Origin: Wenzhouxiangella sp. XN79A
Lineage (GTDB): Bacteria > Pseudomonadota > Gammaproteobacteria > Xanthomonadales > Wenzhouxiangellaceae
Direction: 5' to 3'
DNA: 64,000 bases
Assembly: GCF_012272825.1 (NCBI RefSeq)
Contig: NZ_JAAWWS010000145.1
Coordinates: 62,001 to 126,000 of the forward strand
Position numbers and translations under genes: made by a program
Shown here: positions 9,986 through 19,307 of the stretch, one piece after another
Position numbering within the stretch: position 1 is the first letter of the stretch
How the letters are laid out: every line of letters begins with the position of its first letter
Notes under the pieces: model-generated
The model's database searches: none
The model's input: the letters and a program-made list of their open reading frames with translations, nothing else
Told to the model about the DNA's origin: nothing

Positions 9986-9989
<4 letters not shown>
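7533..9989 (-). CDS. MacB/FtsX-type ABC transporter permease
   Basis: Large permease (818 aa) with the four-helix FtsX/MacB architecture: one N-terminal transmembrane helix, a long periplasmic (MacB_PCD) domain, three helices, then a second periplasmic domain and three more helices, i.e. a duplicated permease in one chain. Such proteins are mechanotransmission transporters rather than channels. It follows the ATPase gene with an ATGA overlap and completes an adaptor-ATPase-permease operon resembling MacAB. Because the adaptor gene carries a stop codon, the complex may be non-functional. Substrate unknown. Confidence 0.85.
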
Positions 9990-10672
<683 letters not shown>

Positions 10673-10697
10673 GACAGTTCCGAGACTCGTTGACGCG

Positions 10698-11951
10698 TCA
10701 CTGGAGGCGCAGTTCGTCATGGTCCAACCAATCGCTCATATCGGCGAGGATCACCCGGTCGCCTTCGGCCAGTCCGGCGAGAACTTCCACTTCCCGCGCC
10801 GATCGCCGGCCGAGCTGCAGCTGAGTTCTCATGGCCCGGTCTTCATCTTCGGTCAGACGGAACACGGTGAACCGCTCCGAGCCGTCTTCCAGCAGAGCCG
10901 GACGCGGAAGCTTCAGCGCGTTCTCGATCCGGTCGATCTCGATACGGGAGGCTACGCTCAGGTCCGGACGCAATCCCTCCGGCAGCGGCTTCTCAAGTGC
11001 GAGGTCGACATCCACCAGACGATTGCGAACACCCGGATCGATGCGTTCGACCCGCGCCTGAATCACGTTCCGGCCTACCTCGATGCGTGCGGATAGTCCG
11101 ATATCGAGGCGGCCAGCATCCCGTTCGCTGACTCCCACTCTCGCAATCAGGTGGCTCGTGTCGACGATGCGCGCCAGAGCCGAGCCCGCGCCGAGACGCT
11201 CACCTTCTTCCGCGTCGATCTCCAGAACTGTGCCGACAACCCCTGCGCGGACCTCCAGACCCAGCTTCTGCCGCTCCAGTCGTGCGACGCGATCGCGCTG
11301 GGTCGCCAGGCGGGCGGCAGCGGCTTCCCGTTCGGCTTCCTGGACACTTGCATAGCGCTCGAGGCGGGCTTGCTTCGCCTCCAGCCGCTTCTGCAGTTGA
11401 TCGGCCTTCAGGCGGGTCCGTTCGACCTCGAGCGTGGACTAGACCTGTCCTTCACCAAGGCGTTCCTGCGCATCCAGTTCCAGCTGGGTCGAGATGAACT
11501 CGGCGTTGGCGCTGGCGACTTCTGCCTCGAGATCGAGAAGACGATTTTCCGATTCGATGCGCTCGAGAGCGGTTTCCGCTTCGATCTCTTCGAGGCGCCA
11601 TCGAGCCTCGGCCAGTTCCTCTTCCAGCGCCGGTGCCACGAGTGTCACCAGGACCGTATCAGCATCGACCCGGGCACCGGCCAGGACATGGACCTGTTCG
11701 ACGACGCCCTCGGTCCGATTGGTGACCGCACGGATGTCCGGTGCGATCAGACGGCCCGCAGCGGTGACTTCGTCGACTAGGGGGCCGCGGACCACGTCAC
11801 CGAACCAGACAGAGTCCGCTTCGATAGCGGCAGGTCGCTGCGCCAGGGACGCGGCATAGGTCAGCAGCAGTATGGCCAGCGCCAGGATCGCGATGATGCT
11901 CGTGGTTCGACGCGTCCATCGTTTTCGGGGATCGGTTCGCCGTATGTCCAT
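10698..11951 (-). pseudogene. HlyD/MacA-type membrane fusion protein interrupted by an in-frame amber codon
   Basis: The reading frame encodes an inner-membrane anchor (residues about 15-35), a biotinyl-lipoyl-like strand (TEGVVEQVHVLAGARVDADT), a long coiled coil and a C-terminal beta-barrel ending near ADMSDWLDHDELRLQ. One TAG at 11439-11441 (codon 171) splits it. After the stop the same frame continues as uninterrupted coiled coil (STLEVERTRLKADQLQ and on) and second lipoyl half (VRAGVVGTVLEIDAEEGE) with no other defect and no frameshift. It is therefore a recent nonsense mutation, a sequencing error, or a suppressed stop. Intact length would be 417 aa, normal for the family. Confidence 0.85.
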
Positions 11952-12101
11952 GATCGAAGCCTTCGACGTTCGGGTCGGGGCTGACGGGTCAGCCGGTGCA
12001 ATCGCTCTCGCGCGTCCTTGTCAAGGTCGAAGGGATGCACTGGACGGGCGGCTCCGACGCTGCTTGATCCGACTGCGGTGTCGACGCCGAGTTCAACGGA
12101 C

Positions 12102-12476
12102 TCACATTTCGAAGGGGAGGATGTAGGTCGGCGGGGGGGCGGCCGGGTCCAGCGGCTCGTACAGATACTCTCCGATCGCATCGAGGACAGCGCGGTCGTA
12201 CGCTTCCACGCCCGAAGATTCGATCACGCGTCCGGCCACGGTGCCGTCGTTCTTGATCAGCATTTCGAATCGAGTCTTCAGCCGCCGATCGGAATTCTCC
12301 GGGGCCATATCGATGAGTCGCATTGCCCGCATACGCTCGTCGGAGGGTCGGCGAACGACCTTCCAGTGTTGCTCGATCCGATCATGTGATTCGACAACGG
12401 CTGCAGATGCCCAGTCTTCGGGCGTTGCGGCACGGGCAGCGCCAGCAATCAGGATTGCAACCAGAAAGAATCTCAT
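12102..12476 (-). CDS. Small secreted TonB C-terminal-like protein
   Basis: A 124-aa protein with a cleavable signal peptide (MRFFLVAILIAGAARA) followed directly by a TonB-C-like fold: RRLKTRFEMLIKNDGTVAGR, then SSGVEAYDRAVLDAIGEYLYEP. It lacks the membrane anchor and proline-rich spacer of true TonB, so it is probably a periplasmic protein borrowing the fold. The start was chosen for the signal peptide and a purine-rich stretch (GAGGGGGGA) 7 nt upstream. It lies upstream of the MacAB-like operon, 150 nt from the adaptor start, with no clear function. Confidence 0.7.
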   Translation of the reverse strand: MRFFLVAILIAGAARAATPEDWASAAVVESHDRIEQHWKVVRRPSDERMRAMRLIDMAPENSDRRLKTRFEMLIKNDGTVAGRVIESSGVEAYDRAVLDAIGEYLYEPLDPAAPPPTYILPFEM

Positions 12477-12634
12477 ACGCGGATTCCCCCCTCGATCGCC
12501 AGGAAAATTGCGGTGCCGAATTGATTTTCGTTGCGAGGGACGAGCGAGCGACACCGCCAACATGGCCGATTGCCCGCCCCGTCTGCCAAGACTAGCGCAG
12601 GAAACGCAAGGCGGTCAATCGTGCTGCCGGAACG

Positions 12635-12673
12635 GTCGGACCATGCGCCGGTGATGATGGCGTTGGAGCGCTA
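12635..12673 (+). pseudogene. Remnant of an xthA 3' end
   Basis: This 39-bp segment matches the end of xthA at 7497-7535 in the same orientation. The first 20 positions are identical and 15 of the remaining 19 match. Translated, it reads RSDHAPVMMALER-stop against RPSDHAPVTVELER-stop. No further homology extends upstream. It sits in a 262-bp stretch (12477-12738) that otherwise holds no gene, only a GC hairpin at 12687-12703. It is either a duplicated integration site or the stump of a second xthA copy. Confidence 0.75.
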
Positions 12674-12738
12674 GAGAATCGGCCGGTGCGCGCCGGGCGC
12701 GCATCGGGGGAGGGAGCTCAGCCGATCAGCGCCAGGCG

Positions 12739-13641
12739 TCAGCCCATCAGGGCGTTCACGCCGCCGGTCAGGTTGTAGACCTGTTCGAAGCCCTGCTTGC
12801 GGTAGTGCTCGGCGACGTCCATGCTCGACTGGCCGAGGTTGCAGATGAAGACCAGCGGCGTGGTGCGGTCGGCGTCCTTGAGCTCGGCCATCAGGCTGGC
12901 GTCGAGCGGGCGGGCGAAGTCCAGTGGGGTGCGATCTCGATCCGCTTCGCCGCGGACGTCGACGCAGACGATGCGCTCGCCGCCGTTGATCTTCTGCTGC
13001 AGCTCGTCCGGCGACAGCTCACGGACCGGCGGCGGTGCGCCGGGCAGGTCGAGCTTCAGGCCTTCGCCGTGCACACTGGAGACCCAGTCGATCTTCGCGC
13101 CCTTCGCGCGCTGGGCCGAGGCCAGGTCCATCAGCACGGTCAGCTCGCCGGCAGTGGCCTCGATCTCGGTGCCGCTCTTCGGTCCGACGTTGAACTGGGC
13201 ATCCCAGTCCGCGCCGATCGAGAAGTGCAGGAACTGGCCGGGATAGCCGGCCAGGAACTCGCCGATCTTCGCGGCCGCTTCGGGCGTGATCTCGATCTCC
13301 GGCGGGGTGCGGTCGGGCGCTTCGAGGCCGAACAGGTCGTGCAGTTCACCGGCGTTGAACATTTCCATGACGATGTCGCAGCCGCCGACCAGCTCACCAT
13401 CCACGTACAGCTGCGGGATCGTCGGCCAATTGCCGAACGCCTTGATGCCTTCGCGGATTTCCGGGTCCTCGAGCACGTTGAACGAGGCGTAGCCGTCCGG
13501 GAGCAGGCTGTCCAGCGCGCCGACGGTGCGCGCCGAGAAGCCGCACTGGGGCATCTTCGGGGTGCCTTTCATGAACAGCATCACCTTGTTGCCGGTGACC
13601 ATGTCGTGGATGCGATCGCGGGTGGCGGAGTCGAGGCTCAT
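12739..13641 (-). CDS. Monothiol glutaredoxin - A-type carrier-like - rhodanese fusion
   Basis: A 300-aa protein with three domains. Residues 1-105 form a CGFS monothiol glutaredoxin (C33 in MPQCGFS; WPTIPQLYVDGELVGGCDI glutathione site), a family that ligates [2Fe-2S] clusters with glutathione. Residues about 115-200 resemble the A-type carrier/HesB fold (EITPEAAAKIGEFL) but contain no cysteine, so cluster binding there is lost. Residues about 215-300 form a rhodanese with active-site C267 in CNLGQSS. Relatives with this fusion are, from memory, annotated simply as Grx4-family proteins. A role in Fe-S or persulfide trafficking is inferred. Confidence 0.88.
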   Translation of the reverse strand: MSLDSATRDRIHDMVTGNKVMLFMKGTPKMPQCGFSARTVGALDSLLPDGYASFNVLEDPEIREGIKAFGNWPTIPQLYVDGELVGGCDIVMEMFNAGELHDLFGLEAPDRTPPEIEITPEAAAKIGEFLAGYPGQFLHFSIGADWDAQFNVGPKSGTEIEATAGELTVLMDLASAQRAKGAKIDWVSSVHGEGLKLDLPGAPPPVRELSPDELQQKINGGERIVCVDVRGEADRDRTPLDFARPLDASLMAELKDADRTTPLVFICNLGQSSMDVAEHYRKQGFEQVYNLTGGVNALMG

Positions 13642-13696
13642 GGCAATGTCCGTGGGTGCGTGATGCGGAACAGGGTGGGGCCGACGGCCTTCGGAA

Positions 13697-14731
13697 TCAA
13701 GCGTCGGCGGCGGGGTCGAGCGATTGATTCAGCGTCTTCTTCAGTGCCGGAATGGCCTCGGCGACCAGCGGCAGTGCCCGCACACGGCGGCCGTCGACGA
13801 CGGCATCGAAGCCGATCAGTCCGATGTCGGGATGCTGCAGGGTCTCTATGCCGGTCGCGGTTTCTTCGGATACCCCGATCGGACCGCGGTCGATCCGGAT
13901 CCAGCGCTGCTCGGGATCGAGCTCGGCCGCCGGGTCGTCGACCGAGGCCCGCCACGGGACCAGGTGGGTTTCGAGCAAAGCGACGGTCTGACGGAACGCG
14001 CGCAGCCACAGCGCGTCGCCGTCGCTCGGCTCGTCGGCCGGCAGGCGGAACGGCAGCGTCCAGCCGCCGGCCTGGCCGTCCCAGCGCGCTTCGAGCCCGG
14101 CCGGCAGCGCGAGCACCGCGTCCTCGTCGGGCGCGACCAGGGTGTGTTCGATCGGCGGCCAGAACGGGTCCAGCCCGGCCCCGGCCAGCTGCATCTTGAC
14201 CAGCGCGGCGAGGTCGGCCCAGGTCATCAGCTGGCCGTGGACCGGCTCCAGCCCGGTGGCCTGGGCCAGCGCGGCCAGCGACGGCGGGTGCAGCCCACCG
14301 GTGTCGAACAGCGCCTGCTCCAGATCGGCCGAAATGGCCTCGCCGCGATCGGCCGGGGCCAGCAGCAGCAGCGGCAGGACCAGGAACAGGCCGTCCGGCG
14401 GCTCGCGGACCGGGCGCAGGATGTCGTGCGAAAGTCGGCCGCCGGCCGCGCCCAGCGTGGTCAGGCCCGGTTCGTCGGCCGCACCCGCCACGGTCTGCAT
14501 CGCGGTGTAGGGGGCGTGGCCCGGGCTGAGCACCTGGCCCGGTTCGAGCAGGGCCGGGCCGGTGATCAGGCGGGCCCCGGTGACCGACGGCACGCAGCGG
14601 GCCAGGTCGTCGCCGATCGCACCGCCGACCGTTTCGGCGTCGTCGCGTTCGAGCACGTAGCGCGCGCCCGGCGGCGGCGGGCGGAGCTCGATGCCGGCGA
14701 CGAGTCGGATAGGATGCAGGGAATCGGCCAT
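13697..14731 (-). CDS. Conserved-looking hypothetical protein, 344 aa
   Basis: Not recognised. No signal peptide, membrane helix or catalytic motif stands out. It opens MADSLHPIRLVAGIELRPPP and is acidic and Ala/Leu/Pro-rich in the manner of cytosolic proteins; a short hydrophobic patch (DGLFLVLPLLLLAPADRGE) lies near residue 110 and is probably a buried strand. The chosen ATG leaves a 48-nt gap to the divergent elaA. Codon usage matches its neighbours, and the frame persists over 1 kb without a stop, so it is likely a real gene. Confidence 0.65.
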   Translation of the reverse strand: MADSLHPIRLVAGIELRPPPPGARYVLERDDAETVGGAIGDDLARCVPSVTGARLITGPALLEPGQVLSPGHAPYTAMQTVAGAADEPGLTTLGAAGGRLSHDILRPVREPPDGLFLVLPLLLLAPADRGEAISADLEQALFDTGGLHPPSLAALAQATGLEPVHGQLMTWADLAALVKMQLAGAGLDPFWPPIEHTLVAPDEDAVLALPAGLEARWDGQAGGWTLPFRLPADEPSDGDALWLRAFRQTVALLETHLVPWRASVDDPAAELDPEQRWIRIDRGPIGVSEETATGIETLQHPDIGLIGFDAVVDGRRVRALPLVAEAIPALKKTLNQSLDPAADA

Positions 14732-14779
14732 GGGGTTCGTGGTCGTCGAGATCGAATCGCTGAGGATGGCGCCCGCCCG

Positions 14780-15271
14780 ATGAACGACGCAACGCAGGAA
14801 CACGAGATGATAGCGCCGGCGCTGGAATGGCGCGTGCAGCGCTTCGACGAATTCGACCCGGCCACGCTCTACGCGCTGCTTGCCGCGCGCGTGGATGTGT
14901 TCGTTGTCGAGCAGGCCTGTCCGTATCCCGAGCTCGACGGCCGGGACGCCGACGCGCTGCACGTGAGCGCCTGGCAGGGCGATGTGCCGGCCGGCTACGC
15001 GCGGCTTGTGCCGCCCGGCGGACGGTTCGTCGAGCCATCGATCGGGCGCGTCCTGACGACCGCGGCATTCCGCGGGACGGGTCTGGGCCGGGTGCTGATG
15101 CAGCGCGCGATCGAGACGGTCGAGGCCGAGTGGCCGGGGCGGGCCATCCGCGTTTCGGCCCAGCAGCATCTCGAGCGCTTCTATGCCTCGCTGGGCTTCG
15201 TCGCCGACTCGGCGGTCTACGACGAGGACGGCATTCCGCACGTCGACATGCTGCGCGCGGCGCGGGCCTGA
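14780..15271 (+). CDS. elaA: ElaA-family GNAT acetyltransferase
   Basis: A 163-aa GNAT-fold N-acetyltransferase of the ElaA type. Typical features are the opening WRVQRFDEFDPATLYALLAARVDVFVVEQ, the IGRVLTTAAFRGTGLGRVLM acetyl-CoA P-loop (R/Q-x-x-G-x-G/A equivalent FRGTGLG) and the C-terminal AQQHLERFYASLGF with the conserved tyrosine. Its substrate is unknown in the family. The start was picked for family length; a second ATG ten codons later is possible. It is divergent from the 344-aa gene and converges on the ykvA-like gene. Confidence 0.85.
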   Translation: MNDATQEHEMIAPALEWRVQRFDEFDPATLYALLAARVDVFVVEQACPYPELDGRDADALHVSAWQGDVPAGYARLVPPGGRFVEPSIGRVLTTAAFRGTGLGRVLMQRAIETVEAEWPGRAIRVSAQQHLERFYASLGFVADSAVYDEDGIPHVDMLRAARA

Positions 15272-15277
15272 ACGAAG

Positions 15278-15300
15278 CGCGCCCCGACAAGCGGGGCGCG
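15278..15300. terminator. Terminator-like hairpin between convergent elaA and ykvA
   Basis: A perfect 9-bp GC stem, CGCGCCCCG / CGGGGCGCG, with loop ACAAG lies 6 nt after the elaA stop. No T-run follows on either strand, so intrinsic termination would be weak; it may instead protect the mRNA 3' end. Confidence 0.5.
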
Positions 15301-15326
15301 TTCGAGAGCATGCAGCAGGACGGTGT

Positions 15327-15893
15327 TCAGAACAGGCCGAACGGCGATTTCCCGCCGCCGCCGCCCCCGCCGCCGCGACGGCGTCGGCGACGCATCCGCG
15401 ACAGCAGCTCGCGCTCGCGCTGTTTCAGGAAATCGCCCCGGTTGAGTTCTTCGGCCGGTCTGCCCAGGCGCGCGGCTTCTGCATCCCGGTACTTGATGAA
15501 GTCCTGGTAGGCGTCGATCTCCGGCTTCAGCTCGCGGCACATCAGTTCGATCATGATCGCGTCGTCGAGGAAGCCGATGCCCGGCAGGTGATCCGGGATC
15601 AGGTCTTCGGGCTGGTTGAAGTAGGCCAGTGCGGCCAGCACGCGGCGGCGGCCGACCTCGCCCAGGCCCCAGCCCTCGTCGGCCAGCATATTGCTGAGCA
15701 GCTGGATCTGGCCGATCTTTTCGCGAATGAAATCGGAGGTCACTTTCTCGTTGACCTCGTCGAGCAGTTCGTGCGCGCCGGCGATGATCTGCTCCGGCGA
15801 TTTCTTCTGCGAGGTCTCGACCGCCTTCCTGGCAAGGCCCCGGAAATGCTCGAGGTCGTGGTCGGACAGGTCGAGGACGATGCGAATGCTCAT
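15327..15893 (-). CDS. YkvA-like (DUF1232) membrane-associated protein with Arg/Gly tail
   Basis: A 188-aa protein with the DUF1232 core at about residues 80-125 (GRRRVLAALAYFNQPEDLIPDHLPGIGFLDDAIMI), including the hallmark P-x-D-L-I-P-D and the following G-x-x-D-D. An N-terminal helical domain precedes it. The C-terminus is unusual: a run of arginines followed by eight consecutive glycines, then KSPFGLF. The glycine run is encoded by GGC/GGG-type repeats and could be slippage-prone. Function is unknown in the family. Single gene, convergent with elaA. Confidence 0.75.
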   Translation of the reverse strand: MSIRIVLDLSDHDLEHFRGLARKAVETSQKKSPEQIIAGAHELLDEVNEKVTSDFIREKIGQIQLLSNMLADEGWGLGEVGRRRVLAALAYFNQPEDLIPDHLPGIGFLDDAIMIELMCRELKPEIDAYQDFIKYRDAEAARLGRPAEELNRGDFLKQRERELLSRMRRRRRRGGGGGGGGKSPFGLF

Positions 15894-15991
15894 TGGCGAA
15901 TCCTTGTTGAAGGCAAGTCGGTTTCCGCGGCTAGGATAGCCAATTCACCTGCCGGCTGCATCCGCCACAGGTCACGATGTCACGGGGTCCC

Positions 15992-16486
15992 CTAGCGGAA
16001 TCGCCCCGGCCGGCCCGGGACCGGGTGCAGGAACCCGCTGCGCTGGATTCGCCCGTCGCGGCTTCCCTCCGATGTCCAGCGCCCGGACAACTCGTAGGCC
16101 AGCGGTTGCCGTTCGCCGCGCTGCAGCGCCTCGAAGGCCCCGAGCACCGCGTCGCTGGCCGCCAGGCGCAGCTCGACCGCTTCGCGGCTGCGCGGCCCGA
16201 TGACGAGCGCCAGCGGCCACTCCTGCGGTTCGAGCGTCTGGCTGCCGAGGGTCACCTCCAGCGCCGCGCCGGTCAGCGCCAGCGGCACGTCGTTGCGGTT
16301 GACGACGAGCACGCGCAGCACCAGCGTGTCGCCGTCGATCCGGACGCCATCGAGATCCGAGCCCGGCGGCGCGGAGCGCACTTCGACCGGCCCGCAGCCG
16401 GCCAGCGTCAGCAGCAGGCCGACCGCCGCCAGCAGCGTTGCGAGCGCCGATCGTGCGGCGTGTGCCGGGGCGGGGCGGTCAGTCAT
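15992..16486 (-). CDS. LEA14/WHy-domain lipoprotein
   Basis: A 164-aa putative lipoprotein: hydrophobic N-terminus with lipobox LAGC (Cys31), then a single beta-rich domain (VRIDGDTLVLRVLVVNRNDVPLALTGAALEVTLG) of the water-stress/LEA14 type. Such periplasmic proteins are common in gammaproteobacteria and of unclear function. The start overlaps the oppF stop by 8 nt, so it is co-transcribed with the opp genes and may be an accessory envelope factor; that link is inference from position only. Confidence 0.72.
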   Translation of the reverse strand: MTDRPAPAHAARSALATLLAAVGLLLTLAGCGPVEVRSAPPGSDLDGVRIDGDTLVLRVLVVNRNDVPLALTGAALEVTLGSQTLEPQEWPLALVIGPRSREAVELRLAASDAVLGAFEALQRGERQPLAYELSGRWTSEGSRDGRIQRSGFLHPVPGRPGRFR

Positions 16487-17479
16487 CGAAGTGCTCGTCG
16501 ATCTCCGGATCGTGCAGGTGGCAGCGCACGCGGTGCGACTCCCCCGCCGTGCCCAGTTCGATTTCGCGTGGCGCCATGCTACGACAGATCGGCCTTGCGT
16601 GCGGGCACCGGGTGTGGAATCGACAGCCGCTGGGCGGCTCGACCGGTGACGGGACCTCGCCGACCAGCGGCGCGCGGTGGCCGCGATGGCCGGATGCCGG
16701 CCGCGGCACCGCGTCGATCAGCGCCCGGGTGTAGGGATGGGCCGGCTGCGCATAGAGCCGGCGCGACGAGGCCTGCTCGACGATCTCGCCGAGGTACATC
16801 ACCGCGACCCGGTCGCTGATGTGCTGGACCACCGCAAGGTCGTGGGCAATGAACAGGTAGGCCAGGCCCAGTTCCTGCTGCAGATCGGCCAGCAGGTTCA
16901 GGATCTGTGACTGGACCGAGACGTCCAGCGCCGACACGGCCTCGTCGGCAATGATCAGCTGCGGTTCGACGGCCAGCGCCCGAGCGATGCCGATCCGCTG
17001 CCGCTGGCCGCCGGAAAAGGCGTGCGGGTAGCGCGGCAGCGCCGACGGCCCGAGCCCGACCCGGGCCAGCAGCTCGCCGACCCGCCCCGCCCGCGACGCC
17101 GGCGTGCCGATTCGATGCCAGTCCAGCGGCTCGCGCAGGATCTGCTCCACGGTCCGGCGCGGCGGCAGCGATGCGTACGGGTCCTGGAAGATCATCTGCA
17201 CGTGCTTGCGCTGCGCGGTCAGCGCCCGGCCGTCCAGGGCGGTCAGGGATTCACCGTTCAGCCGGACCTCGCCGGCGGTCGGCTCGACCAGCCGCAGCAG
17301 CGCGCGGCCGAGCGTCGACTTGCCGCAGCCGGATTCGCCGACCAGGCCCAGCGTTTCGCCGGCCGCGAGCTCGAACGACACGCCGTCGACCGCGCGCAGC
17401 CAGCGCGCCGGCGACCACGGCCAGCCGCCGCGCAGCCGGTAGTGCTTGACCAGGCCGCGGACCTCGAGCAGCGCTGTGG

Positions 17480-17483
<4 letters not shown>
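16479..17483 (-). CDS. oppF: Oligopeptide ABC transporter ATPase OppF/DppF
   Basis: ATPase (334 aa) with Walker [10 protein letters not shown], signature [16 protein letters not shown], Walker [13 protein letters not shown] and the C-terminal oligopeptide/dipeptide region containing the four-cysteine-like segment [14 protein letters not shown]. This C-terminal region identifies peptide-type importers. It pairs with OppD, overlapping it by 4 nt. The OppF/OppD split follows gene order and the [13 protein letters not shown] variant typical of OppF. Confidence 0.9.
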
Positions 17484-18460
<977 letters not shown>

Positions 18461-18488
18461 CGCTGCGCCCCTCGGTTCCGGTGGTCGG

Positions 18489-18545
18489 GTTCGGCCGCAA
18501 CCGCAACCGCAACTGCAACTGCAAAAGGAGAAGCAAAAGCCAAAG
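18489..18545 (+). repeat. Degenerate hexanucleotide tract
   Basis: About nine degenerate 6-nt units run from TCGGCCGCAACC into CAAAAGCCAAAGCG: two CAACCG-like, two CAACTG-like, then purine-rich AAAAGG, AGAAGC and AAAAGC units. It abuts the left repeat arm directly. I recall similar tracts beside this repeat type in Xanthomonadales-like genomes, from memory only. Confidence 0.5.
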
Positions 18546-18760
18546 CGTTTCGCCCGCCCGCTTCGCGGGCTGATGGCGAGGTACTTTTGGTGCGCCAAAA
18601 GTACCCAAAAGCGCTCATGCCGCAATGGCGCCCGAGCTGCGCTCGGGTTCCCTGCGATGCTCGCGCCGGGCGGGGTCCGTCGAACTCGCTGCGCGCCTGC
18701 GGCGCTCCGCTCAGACATTGCGACGGCCCTCTTTCCGCCCGGCGCTGCGCTTCTCGGCGC
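18543..18760 (+). repeat. Structured repeat, left copy (convergent pair)
   Basis: Reading rightwards, helices are: E 18556-18561/18565-18570 (GCCCGC-TTC-GCGGGC); D 18580-18590/18595-18605 (GGTACTTTTGG paired to its complement, loop TGCG); C 18631-18636/18642-18647 (CCCGAG/CTCGGG, loop CTGCG); A 18664-18673/18735-18744 (CGCCGGGCGG/CCGCCCGGCG); nested inside A, stem B, CCGTCG 18677-18682 with CGACGG 18721-18726; and an inner GCGCC-TGC-GGCGC hairpin at 18693-18705. The right copy keeps the same layout with different stem sequences. Confidence 0.8.
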
Positions 18761-18929
18761 CATCGAGGCAGATTCACCCCGACGCCGCGGAACGGCAGTC
18801 GCCAACTCTGGCCTGATGGAGGCCCCTTACGGGCGAAGGGTGGTCCCTGCAGAAGCCGTTCGCGCGCAAGCGCCCTCCAACAAGCGGGACGGAGTGCGAG
18901 TTGGCATTTGACTTGCCCCGCCGTCAGCG

Positions 18930-19146
18930 CCGCCGAGAAGCGCAGGGGCGAGCGGATGACGCTGAAAAGATGTCTGAGCGGAGCGCCACAGGCGCGCAGC
19001 GAGTTCTTTTCAGCCCGCTCGCACCGAGCATCGCAGGGCACCCGGCCGCAGGCCGGGCGGCGATGTTCGCGCAGCCCTTTTGGGTACTTTTGGGGCCACA
19101 AAAGTACCTCGCCATCAGCCCGCGCAGCGGGCGGGCGAAACGCCTT
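18930..19146 (-). repeat. Structured repeat, right copy (convergent pair)
   Basis: Inverted relative to the left copy. Helices on the plus strand: A 18948-18955/19015-19022 (GCGAGCGG/CCGCTCGC); B 18961-18969/19006-19014 (GCTGAAAAG/CTTTTCAGC); C 19041-19046/19052-19057 (CCCGGC/GCCGGG); D 19083-19092/19099-19108; E 19118-19123/19127-19132. Helices A, B and C have different base pairs from the left copy yet remain fully paired. Loop CTGCG of helix C and the stretch inside B are nearly identical between copies. This strand is the one that would be sense in the opp transcript. Confidence 0.8.
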
Positions 19147-19307
19147 TGATCTAGATGATCGGTAGCCGTTGTGGAAAAGATGCCGAACGGCGGCAAACGA
19201 AACTCGCCACGGCTGCCCCGCGCCGCCCGGCCGCGCGGATCCATGGCCGGCGCCCGGTCGGGAGCACCGAAGAATCCACCCCCGGGCCATCGGAACGAAC
19301 ACGCTGA

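Larger units (their letters stand above)
18461..19307. other. 847-bp non-coding interval splitting the opp operon
   Basis: No credible gene is seen here. It holds a hexanucleotide-like tract (18489-18545), two convergent copies of a structured repeat (18543-18760 and 18930-19146), a unique centre (18761-18929) and about 160 bp before oppC (19147-19307). Short open frames such as the one reading RPLRGLMARYF occur in both repeat arms in the same phase, but only because the arms are related in DNA sequence; I do not count them as genes. Confidence 0.8.

Noticed and set aside
12687-12703. Terminator after the glutaredoxin fusion gene
   Set aside because: A 7-bp hairpin exists but without a T-run and about 36 nt beyond the stop; too weak to list as a terminator.
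18573-18911. Small peptides reading GLMARYF in both repeat arms
   Set aside because: No ribosome-binding site, and differences between arms preserve base pairing rather than codons.
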